Assembly: GCA_017305935.1 (NCBI GenBank)
Contig: JAFKJU010000007.1
Coordinates: 124,001-188,000, forward strand
Direction: 5' to 3'
DNA length: 64,000 bases
Origin: Hyphomicrobiales bacterium
GTDB taxonomy: Bacteria; Pseudomonadota; Alphaproteobacteria; Rhizobiales; Rhizobiaceae
This document shows, in pieces, positions 8,838 through 15,361 of the stretch; the first letter of the stretch is position 1; every line of letters begins with the position of its first letter. The position numbers were made by a program, and so were the translations under genes. Under the pieces are notes generated by a model. That model was not told the DNA's origin, made no database searches, and saw only the letters and a program-made list of their open reading frames with translations.

Positions 8838-9257
8838 ATGAGCCAACTCGAAGAGATCATCGACGACTTCGCCTTCCTGGACGATTGGGAAGACCGCTAC
8901 CGCTATGTCATCGAGCTGGGCAAGGCGCTGCCGGATCTCCCCGAGGACAAGCGCACATCGGAAAACAAGGTGCAGGGCTGCGCCAGCCAGGTCTGGCTCG
9001 TCACCCATGCGGGCGACGGCGCCGATCCGGTTTTGACTTTCGAGGGCGATTCCGATGCGCATATCGTGCGCGGCCTGGTCGCCATCGTGCTCGCCACCTA
9101 TTCCGGCAAGCATGCCTCGGAGATCGCCAATCTCGACGCCATCGACGTCTTCGGCAAGATCGGGCTGGTGGAACACCTCTCCTCGCAGCGCGCCAACGGC
9201 CTGCGCTCCATGGTCAAGCGCATCCGCGACGAGGCCCGCGTCCGGCTGGCGGCCTAG
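8838..9257 (+). CDS. sufE: SufE family sulfur acceptor
   Basis: 139-aa protein. SufE accepts persulfide sulfur from the cysteine desulfurase SufS and passes it to the SUF Fe-S scaffold. The conserved active-site cysteine is in VQGCASQVW (Cys48). Length and pattern (DDFAFLDDWEDRYRYVIELG at the N-terminus) are typical. I chose the ATG at 8838; upstream frame extends into the palindromic repeat. It is not beside the suf operon here, as is common for stand-alone sufE genes in rhizobia. Converges on the DUF6456 gene. Confidence 0.92.
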   Translation: MSQLEEIIDDFAFLDDWEDRYRYVIELGKALPDLPEDKRTSENKVQGCASQVWLVTHAGDGADPVLTFEGDSDAHIVRGLVAIVLATYSGKHASEIANLDAIDVFGKIGLVEHLSSQRANGLRSMVKRIRDEARVRLAA

Positions 9258-9263
9258 GCTGTT

Positions 9264-10070
9264 CTACAAAGACGGCCGATAATCCTCAGCGCCCCAATGC
9301 AGTGTCGACGCACGCCGATCCGGCGCAGGCGGGTGGTAGTGGCGCGAGAGCGACAGGAGGGCGGCGCGCAGCAGGAGCTTTGCCGAGCGCGCCGGCCATT
9401 GCCGTTCGCGCTCGACGGTTTCCAGCCCCTTCATGAAGCAGCAGACATCCAGCGCCACGCCGGCCAGTTCCGGGCCGATGGCGTCGACCGCCTGGGAGAC
9501 GCGGCGGCGGGCGGCAAGGGCGCTGTCGGTGAGATCGGCGATGCCGCCGCGCGCGCCGTCGCCGCGGCTCGCGAGACGCGGCTCCCAGGAAGCGGTGACG
9601 CGCGGCTGCAACTGCCCGCGGGTGAAATCCGCATGCAGGCGCTCGCCGGCCGCCACCGCCTCTTCGGGTAGAAACTGGCCGCCCTGCCGGTCCTTCATCC
9701 GGGCGAGCGCGCCGAGCGGCGATTCCGCCCGGTTGATGCGCACGATCGCCGCCGCGCCCTCCACCTCGACTTTCGCCATCTCGTCGTCGCGGTGCTGGGC
9801 GCCATAGGCCTCCTCGCCCGCCCCGCACAGGCGGCGGCGCAGGAAGCCGCGCGCATCCGCTGTTGCCCTCAGACGATCGGCCTCACGGGCCAGCAGTCCA
9901 TCGGCAAGTGCGCGGCGAACGGCAGCGGCGGGGACGGTGCGCTCGGCGCCGTCGTCGCGGCGCAGCCGCAGGCCCGCACCTGACCCCTCCTTCAGCGTCA
10001 AAACCCGGCTGCCGGCAAACCGCAGCAACCCTTCCAGCGCCTGGCCCATATCGATTTCCCGCTTATTCAT
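9264..10070 (-). CDS. DUF6456 domain protein
   Basis: 268-aa protein starting MNKREIDMGQALEGLL. The C-terminal part (VTASWEPR ... ARRRVSQAVDAIGPELAGVALDVCCFMKGLE) matches DUF6456, a rhizobial family I know only as uncharacterised. The start overlaps the upstream DnaA-like gene by 8 bp, so the two are translationally coupled and probably work together. The longer open frame upstream is antisense-like shadow over the preceding gene. The N-terminal half looks helical and possibly DNA-binding (inference). Confidence 0.78.
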   Translation of the reverse strand: MNKREIDMGQALEGLLRFAGSRVLTLKEGSGAGLRLRRDDGAERTVPAAAVRRALADGLLAREADRLRATADARGFLRRRLCGAGEEAYGAQHRDDEMAKVEVEGAAAIVRINRAESPLGALARMKDRQGGQFLPEEAVAAGERLHADFTRGQLQPRVTASWEPRLASRGDGARGGIADLTDSALAARRRVSQAVDAIGPELAGVALDVCCFMKGLETVERERQWPARSAKLLLRAALLSLSRHYHPPAPDRRASTLHWGAEDYRPSL

Positions 10071-10473
10071 CCCGTGCCGCTCCGGCCGCGCCGAAAACCG
10101 AAACCGCGAGACGCTCGACCGCCGCGACGAATTCATCGAAGGCGGGATCGTCGCGGCGATCCTCGACGACGGCGCAGGCATGGCCGACTGTGGTGCGGTC
10201 ACGCCCGAAGGCGAGGCCGATCTCGCTCTGCGACAGGCCGAGCGCCACATGGCAGACATACATGGCGATCTGGCGCACATGCGCGGTCGCCCGGCGGCGG
10301 TCGCGGCGGGCCTGCACCCGATCGGAGGCCAGCTGGATCATTTCCACCGCGATCTGCCGCACAACCTGGCAAACGGTGCGCACCGGCACACGAACCGGCC
10401 CGGCAAGCGGAGACGCCTGTTCGGCGGATGACAATCGGGGCGGTTCAATGCTATGGTCGAGGTCTCGTGTCAT
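10063..10473 (-). CDS. Orphan DnaA domain-IV-like helix-turn-helix protein
   Basis: 136 aa. Residues 62-125 resemble DnaA domain IV, which binds DnaA boxes: ATAHVRQIAMYVCHVALGLSQSEIG, then FGRDRTTVGHAC (89-100), a close relative of the DnaA signature GRDHTTVLHA. The AAA+ ATPase part of DnaA is absent, so it cannot be an initiator by itself; it could bind DnaA-box-like sequences and repress or modulate (inference). The proline-rich N-terminus is probably disordered. First gene of a two-gene unit with the DUF6456 gene, overlapping it by 8 bp. Confidence 0.82.
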   Translation of the reverse strand: MTRDLDHSIEPPRLSSAEQASPLAGPVRVPVRTVCQVVRQIAVEMIQLASDRVQARRDRRRATAHVRQIAMYVCHVALGLSQSEIGLAFGRDRTTVGHACAVVEDRRDDPAFDEFVAAVERLAVSVFGAAGAARDE

Positions 10474-10911
10474 GGCGCTCTCCAGATTAGGAATTTATTC
10501 ATACACCCATTGGCACGCATGGGGAAGAGAGCGAGCGATTCCGGCAACCCATTGTTGATGAAACTGGATAATTTCGGCGGATCATGCGCAGGCGGGCAGC
10601 CCATCGACGGGCTGTCACCGATCCGTCAACGTCATCACCAGGCTTGTCCCCAGGATACGCATCAGGCTTCCAAGTGGTTGACAATTATAAATATATCGAT
10701 GCTTCTGGATGATCCGACGCAAGGCTTGGCATGACGATGGAGAGGCTCTTTGGCTCCTCCCAGTGTGTAAGAAGTCTACGCTTCTACTCGTCGTGCCCAT
10801 TGCATGTTTATCGGGCTTTATGTGTCGACGATGTTCTCGCCGATCGGGAGGCCCAAAGAACGACCCTTGAGAGCTTAACAAATTAGGTAAATTTTCCTAA
10901 TCACAATCAAC
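10474..10911. other. 438-bp intergenic region
   Basis: No gene supported. It contains one degenerate copy of the 114-bp repeat family (10631-10745) and a small dyad ATTAGG-N8-CCTAAT (10882-10901). The promoter of the DnaA-like gene must lie near its left end. Confidence 0.4.
10631..10745 (+). repeat. 114-bp family repeat, copy D (degenerate)
   Basis: Starts GTCATCACCAGGCTTGTCCC and ends CTTGGCATGACGATGGAGAGG. Both ends and the total length match the better-conserved copies at 36943 and 39256, including the AT-rich centre. An apparent TTGACA at 10678 lies inside this element and is therefore not a convincing promoter. Confidence 0.55.
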
Positions 10912-10934
10912 AAAAAACCGGGCATCGCGCCCGG
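10912..10934 (-). terminator. Rho-independent terminator of mucR
   Basis: Read on the minus strand: stem CCGGGC, loop GCGAT, stem GCCCGG, followed by TTTTTT. It lies about 80 bp past the mucR stop codon. Confidence 0.75.
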
Positions 10935-11011
10935 CCTTCCGGCTTTGCAAAAAACCGCGACCGGAAACCCGGCCGGATCGAGACCCGACCGTCCTCCTGT
11001 CGCAACGCGGC

Positions 11012-11440
11012 TTATTTGCCGCGCTTGCGGCGCTGACCGAGGCCCATTTCCTTGGCAAGGCGCGAACGTGCCTCCGCATAAGCCGGGGCGACCATCGGAT
11101 AATCGGCCGGCAATTCCCATTTTTCGCGATACTCTTCCGGAGACAGCGAATGATGGGTCATGAGGTGACGCTTCAACGACTTGAACGAACCGCCGCATTC
11201 CAGGCAGGTGATCTGATCGTCCTGCACCGACTTGCGCACCGAAACCGCCGGCTTCTGTTTCTCGACGACGGCGACCGGCGCGGAAGGGGCGCTGGTGTTG
11301 CTCAGGGCGGAATGCACATCGGAAATGAGATTCGAAAGCTCGCCGACCGGGACGACGTGATTGCTCACATAAGCCGCGACGATATCGGCGGTCAGCTCAA
11401 CCAACAGTTCGGGACCGTTGCCCAAGCTCGAGTCTGTCAT
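11012..11440 (-). CDS. mucR: MucR/Ros family zinc-finger transcriptional regulator
   Basis: 142 aa. The Ros-type C2H2 zinc finger has Cys79, Cys82, His92 and His96 (C-x2-C-x9-H-x3-H in [19 protein letters not shown]), followed by the conserved SPEEYREKW segment and a basic tail. MucR represses exopolysaccharide, motility and cell-cycle or symbiosis genes in rhizobia and Brucella and often autoregulates. Length and sequence are typical. It is monocistronic, with a terminator at 10912-10934 and a long upstream region. Confidence 0.95.
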   Translation of the reverse strand: MTDSSLGNGPELLVELTADIVAAYVSNHVVPVGELSNLISDVHSALSNTSAPSAPVAVVEKQKPAVSVRKSVQDDQITCLECGGSFKSLKRHLMTHHSLSPEEYREKWELPADYPMVAPAYAEARSRLAKEMGLGQRRKRGK

Positions 11441-11740
11441 GTTTCGTACTCCTGTTCAAAACTCTTGCCCTGTATCCGCCGGCGCGGTCTGGCCGAATCG
11501 ATCGGACACGCATCATTTCAGAGTCGCGCATTGCCGCCCCTGCTGCAGGCAGTCCGAAGACCGATCGAAGCCTACCCCTAAGCTTCGGCCTGCGCGCATG
11601 GGCGGATCATGCGTTTTCGACATCGACCGCTTTCCGACCTCTCCTCACGCAGCAATTGACGGCTCAATTCCCACGCTCGCACTGGTTTTTCCGGCGCTTT
11701 CCCGAATCGAAGCGGTTCAGCTTTATTCGATATCGTAACT
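11441..11740. other. 300-bp region upstream of mucR
   Basis: No gene seen. It must contain the mucR promoter; the stretch towards 11740 becomes AT-rich and merges with the AT-rich island at 11741-11923. MucR targets are AT-rich sequences, so autoregulatory binding here is plausible (inference). Confidence 0.35.
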
Positions 11741-11923
11741 CTATAATTCTTCGCTTACCACTATTCCCGCAAAAGTCCAATTAATTATTCTAGAATTTAC
11801 TTCCTGTTCCGGGTCAACGTTGCAACCTTCAAACGATAGGTCTTCAGGAAAAGCCTTTGTTTCGACTTGATACAACCGTTCATCCAAGGGTAGAAATTCC
11901 GCGGATGCCTTTTTCAACCACAA
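11741..11923 (-). CDS. Possible 60-aa ORF in an AT-rich island
   Basis: The ORF begins at a TTG (MWLKKASAEFLPLDERLYQ...) 19 bp behind the mnhG stop codon and ends in SEEL. The DNA is about 40% G+C over 11761-11880 by hand count, far below its neighbours. The amino-acid composition (aromatic, acidic, aliphatic mix) looks like real protein, unlike the Arg/Pro/Ala-rich shadows elsewhere. No family recognised and no clear ribosome-binding site. It may be a small gene or the remnant of an acquired gene whose 5' part was lost. Confidence 0.35.
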   Translation of the reverse strand: MWLKKASAEFLPLDERLYQVETKAFPEDLSFEGCNVDPEQEVNSRIINWTFAGIVVSEEL

Positions 11924-11942
11924 CGCTTGCCGGATTTGCTTT

Positions 11943-12239
11943 TCATTCGGGTTCGAAGCCGGTTCGCCGGGCGGCGCGGGCGATCAGATGGGCAGCGACC
12001 GGCGCGCCGAGCACGAGGAAGCCCAGACCGACCAGCACGCGGGCTACAACCGCGCCGTCCTGGGCGTGCAGTCCGGCGGCGAGCAGCAGCAGGCCGGAGC
12101 CGGCCGTCCCCACCTTGGAGGCGGCGTGCATGCGGGTGTAGAGGTCCGGCAGGCGCACAAGACCGAGCGCCGCCGTGAAGGTGAAGAAGGCGCCGGCAAC
12201 GAGCAGCGCCGCAACGAGGAGATCGAGCGCTGAAGTCAT
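11943..12239 (-). CDS. mnhG: Na+/H+ antiporter subunit G (MnhG/MrpG/PhaG)
   Basis: 98-aa membrane subunit with three predicted helices; motif [19 protein letters not shown] is characteristic of MnhG. Last gene of the seven-gene Mrp operon; its ATG overlaps the mnhF stop (ATGA). It works only in the full Mnh/Mrp complex, a multisubunit monovalent-cation/proton antiporter for pH and Na+/K+ homeostasis. The C-terminus runs up to the AT-rich island. Confidence 0.93.
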   Translation of the reverse strand: MTSALDLLVAALLVAGAFFTFTAALGLVRLPDLYTRMHAASKVGTAGSGLLLLAAGLHAQDGAVVARVLVGLGFLVLGAPVAAHLIARAARRTGFEPE

Positions 12240-12559
12240 CGGCGTCTTCCCTTGCGGCGTTGCGGCTGCGCCGGAAGCTCATCCTCGGCGCCGCGCATCA
12301 GCAGGAAGCGGGCGAAGACCACGGTGGCGAGGAAACCGACGAGGCCGAGCACGACGGCGATATCGACGAACAGCGAAAAGCCGCTGCGGATTGCGACGAG
12401 CGCGATCAGGCCCATGGCGGCAGCGGTGAGCGTATCCAGCGCCACCACCCGGTCGGCCAGCGTCGGCCCGCGCAGGAAACGCCAGACGATCATCAGCAGC
12501 GACAGGCCGACGAGAATGAAGGACAGGGACAGCGCGGCCTGCAGGATTTTTTCCGTCAT
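12236..12559 (-). CDS. mnhF: Na+/H+ antiporter subunit F (MnhF)
   Basis: 107-aa hydrophobic protein with three helices; the motif [16 protein letters not shown] is diagnostic of MnhF/PhaF. Start at 12559 overlaps the mnhE stop by four bases and its own stop overlaps mnhG. The short arginine-rich tail QRRKGRRR is unusual but in frame. Confidence 0.93.
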   Translation of the reverse strand: MTEKILQAALSLSFILVGLSLLMIVWRFLRGPTLADRVVALDTLTAAAMGLIALVAIRSGFSLFVDIAVVLGLVGFLATVVFARFLLMRGAEDELPAQPQRRKGRRR

Positions 12560-13029
12560 GGGAAAGCCTCGCGGATGCGACGTTCGAACCCCTCGGCGAT
12601 GCCGCGGCGCAAGGCTTCGGGATCGGCGCAATCCAGCGCATGGACGTGGAGGGTGCGGCCGTCGTCGGAGATGTCGACGGTCAGCGTGCCGGGCGTCAGG
12701 GTGATCAGGTTGGCGAGCAGCGCAACACGGAACTCGCCCTCCAGCGCGGTCGGCACGCTCACCATGCGCGGATCGAGGCGCAGGCGCGGGCGCAGGACCG
12801 TTGCCGTCACCGCCAGCACCGAAAGCGCGAACTCCTTCAGGAACAGGAGAAACAGCAAGACGAGGCCGAGCGGGCGCACCCGCAGGCGTGGATGATCGAG
12901 ATGGTGGCGCAGCAGGAAGAGCACGAGCAGCGCCAGCAGCGCGCCAAGGGCAAGATCGGGCGGCGCGAGGCTGCCGCTCAGCGCCGTCCAGGCGGTGAGG
13001 ATCATAAGGAAGGCGGCGGCACGGCTCAT
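12556..13029 (-). CDS. mnhE: Na+/H+ antiporter subunit E (MnhE)
   Basis: 157-aa subunit. Two N-terminal helices precede a cytoplasmic domain with NLITLTPGTLTVDISDDGRTLHVHALD, the MnhE signature. Start at 13029 overlaps the mnhD stop (ATGA). The frame remains open upstream, but that stretch lies over mnhD and is not coding. Confidence 0.93.
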   Translation of the reverse strand: MSRAAAFLMILTAWTALSGSLAPPDLALGALLALLVLFLLRHHLDHPRLRVRPLGLVLLFLLFLKEFALSVLAVTATVLRPRLRLDPRMVSVPTALEGEFRVALLANLITLTPGTLTVDISDDGRTLHVHALDCADPEALRRGIAEGFERRIREAFP

Positions 13030-14567
13030 GGCGAAGCCTCGCCCGGAAAGACCGAGCCGACATAGGCATCGCCCGCCGAAAGGCTGGCGGCGGCCTCCTG
13101 CGCCAAGGACAACACGCCCTCCGGCAGCAGGCCGAAGCCGGCAATCAGGGCGACCAGAAGGGTGAGCGCGGCGGTGCCGCTTGCCGCCGGGCCTATCTCC
13201 GCCGTTGCCGCCGGGCGCCAGAAGGCGAGCAGGAAGATGCGGGCGAGCGCAATCGTCGTCAGGAAGCCGGAAAGCAGAATGGCGCCCGCCAGCCACCAGG
13301 CGCCGATATCCAGCGCGGCCTTGGTGAGAATCGCCTTCGGCCAGAATCCGGAAAGCGGCGGCAGGCCGGACACGGCAAAGAACAGGGCCAGGCAGAGGAA
13401 GGCGAAGAGGGGATCGCGGGCATAGAGGCCGCCGGCTCGGCCCAGCGAAAAGCTGCCCAAACGCCTACCGATGCCGGCGACGGCGATATAGAGCGCGGTC
13501 ATCGCCAGCATCGAATGCAGCGCATAGAGGATGGCGCCGCTGACGCCCCCGGGGCTGCCGAGCGCCAATCCCGAAAGCATGTTGCCGATGCCGGCGATCA
13601 CCCCGAAACCGGCGACGCGGCGCAGGTCGTCCTCGGCCAGCATGCCGAGCGCGCCCACCAGCATCGAGGCCGCGCCGGCGGTGACGATCAGCAGGCTGAG
13701 TTCCTCGCGCTGCAAAGGCATCAGCATAACGAACAGGCGCAGCAGCACATAGATCGCGACCTTGGTCATCAGGCCGGCGAACAGGGCCGAGACCGTCAAG
13801 CGCGGCGTGTGATAGGCGGCGGGCAGCCACATCTGCAACGGGAAGGCCGCCGCCTTGAGGCCGAGCGCAAAGAGGAAGAGCACGGAAAGCGTCATGCCCG
13901 GCTGCGCGCCCTCGCCGGCGCGGATTTCCCGGGCGAGATCGGCCATGTTCAGCGTGCCGAGACGCGCATAGAGCAAACCAACCGTCGCAAGGAACAGGGC
14001 TGTGCCGACGAGGTTCATCAACGCGTATGTCCAGGCGCCGTCGATCTGCTCGGGCTCTTCGCCGACCGCCATCAGGCCGAAGGCGGCGATCAGCGTCACC
14101 TCGAACCAGACATAGAGGTTGAAGATGTCGCCGGTGGTCAGCGCGCCGCAGACGCCGGCCATCAGCAGCAGCAGGAAGGCGTAAAAGCCCTGCCCGCGCG
14201 CGGCGGCATCGATATCGCCTGACGCGAACAGGCAGGCGGCCAGCGCCACCACCGAGGCGGCGAGCGTAAACAGCGCGCTGGTGAGATCGACGGTGAAGGC
14301 GATGCCGAAGGGCGGGAGCCAGCGGCCCATGACCATGGTGACCGGGCCCTCGGCGATCACCGCGACCAGCAGCGCCGCGTTCAGCCCCACCAGCAGCAAC
14401 AGGCCCGCCGTTGCGATCACCGGCTGCAATATCGAGTGACGCCGGAGGATGACGAGGATGGCGGCGAGCGAAAAGCACAGGGGCACCGGCAGGATCGTCA
14501 GCCAGCTCGCACTCGTGGGCGCGGCAAGGTTCAGCGCGGCGGAGAGGTTCGGGATCGGCGCGGCCAT
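13026..14567 (-). CDS. mnhD: Na+/H+ antiporter subunit D (MnhD)
   Basis: 513-aa polytopic proton-pumping-type subunit homologous to NuoN/NuoM of complex I, with about 14 helices. It contains the conserved GDIFNLYVWFEV motif, whose glutamate is essential in this family, and KAAAFPLQMWLPAAYHTP. Begins directly after the mnhC stop. The most conserved ion-translocating subunit of the complex together with MnhA. Confidence 0.94.
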   Translation of the reverse strand: MAAPIPNLSAALNLAAPTSASWLTILPVPLCFSLAAILVILRRHSILQPVIATAGLLLLVGLNAALLVAVIAEGPVTMVMGRWLPPFGIAFTVDLTSALFTLAASVVALAACLFASGDIDAAARGQGFYAFLLLLMAGVCGALTTGDIFNLYVWFEVTLIAAFGLMAVGEEPEQIDGAWTYALMNLVGTALFLATVGLLYARLGTLNMADLAREIRAGEGAQPGMTLSVLFLFALGLKAAAFPLQMWLPAAYHTPRLTVSALFAGLMTKVAIYVLLRLFVMLMPLQREELSLLIVTAGAASMLVGALGMLAEDDLRRVAGFGVIAGIGNMLSGLALGSPGGVSGAILYALHSMLAMTALYIAVAGIGRRLGSFSLGRAGGLYARDPLFAFLCLALFFAVSGLPPLSGFWPKAILTKAALDIGAWWLAGAILLSGFLTTIALARIFLLAFWRPAATAEIGPAASGTAALTLLVALIAGFGLLPEGVLSLAQEAAASLSAGDAYVGSVFPGEASP

Positions 14568-14948
14568 TCAATAGCCTCCCGGCGGCGCGGGCCGGTCGCG
14601 CGGTTCGGCGCGGTCGAGGCCATCGACTTCCTCGGCGCCGAGATCGCGAAACGCCCGCCAGGCGAGCACCAGCAGGAAAGCGAAGAAGGAGAAGGAGATG
14701 ACGATGGCCGTGAGGATCAGCGCCTGCGGCAGCGGATTGGCGGCCCCGGCCTTCAGCGCGGTCTCCGCCTCCCCGATGATCGGCGGCGCATCGCGCGTCA
14801 CCCGGCCGGAGAGGAACAGCAGGAGATTGACGGCATTGCCGAACAGCGCGAAGCCGATGAGCGCCCGCAACAGATGCGGCGCCAGCAGCAGATAGATGCC
14901 GGCCGAAAAGAACAGGCCGGAGAGCACGGCAAGCCACGGCTCGATCAT
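14568..14948 (-). CDS. mnhC: Na+/H+ antiporter subunit C (MnhC)
   Basis: 126-aa three-helix protein homologous to NuoK. Starts MIEPWLAVLSGLFFSAGIYLLL and contains GFALFGNAVNLLLF and the conserved DPLPQALILTAIV-like stretch (here NPLPQALILTAIVISF). ATG at 14948 overlaps the mnhB stop. The polar C-terminal tail (RAEPRDRPAPPGGY) is an ordinary variable end. Confidence 0.93.
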   Translation of the reverse strand: MIEPWLAVLSGLFFSAGIYLLLAPHLLRALIGFALFGNAVNLLLFLSGRVTRDAPPIIGEAETALKAGAANPLPQALILTAIVISFSFFAFLLVLAWRAFRDLGAEEVDGLDRAEPRDRPAPPGGY

Positions 14949-15361
14949 GGCTCTTCCTCCTCCACCGCCAGCGCGATCGCCGTCACCGCGCCGACGACCA
15001 CCAGATAGACGCCGGCATCGAACAGCATGACGGTGGAGAGCGGCACGGTGATGCCGAACAGATGCGGCTCGATCCACAGCCCGGTCATGAAGGGCATATC
15101 GGCCAGCGCCGAGAACAAGCCGGCGACACAGGCGGCCGAGAGCCCGAACGCCGCGACCGACAGCGGCGAGACTTTCACCGCCCGCCGCACGGCCTTAGGA
15201 CCAAAGGCGGCGGCCTGCAGGGCGAAGGCGGCGGCTGCGACGAGACCGCCGATGAACCCGCCGCCCGGCGCATTGTGGCCGCGCAGCAGGATGAACAGCG
15301 AGGCGATCAGCATCAGCGCCGTCAGCGGCACGGCGAAGGCGCGGAAAATCGGCGTGTTCAT
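14945..15361 (-). CDS. mnhB: Na+/H+ antiporter subunit B (MnhB)
   Basis: 138 aa from MNTPIFRAF. Four hydrophobic segments; contains RGHNAPGGGFIGGL, the diagnostic MnhB motif, and VMLFDAGVYLVVVG. ATG at 15361 overlaps the mnhA stop. Its separate existence shows that this is a seven-gene ABCDEFG operon rather than the fused phaAB type described in Sinorhizobium. Confidence 0.93.
   Translation of the reverse strand: MNTPIFRAFAVPLTALMLIASLFILLRGHNAPGGGFIGGLVAAAAFALQAAAFGPKAVRRAVKVSPLSVAAFGLSAACVAGLFSALADMPFMTGLWIEPHLFGITVPLSTVMLFDAGVYLVVVGAVTAIALAVEEEEP

Noticed and set aside
10678-10706. TTGACA with AT-rich downstream DNA as promoter of an sRNA
   Set aside because: It lies inside copy D of the 114-bp repeat family, and no -10 element is found at 16-18 bp.
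12236-13144. Extended 302-aa frame as one gene including mnhF
   Set aside because: Its upstream half overlaps mnhE and mnhD out of frame; the mnhF signature starts at the ATG at 12559 overlapping the mnhE stop.
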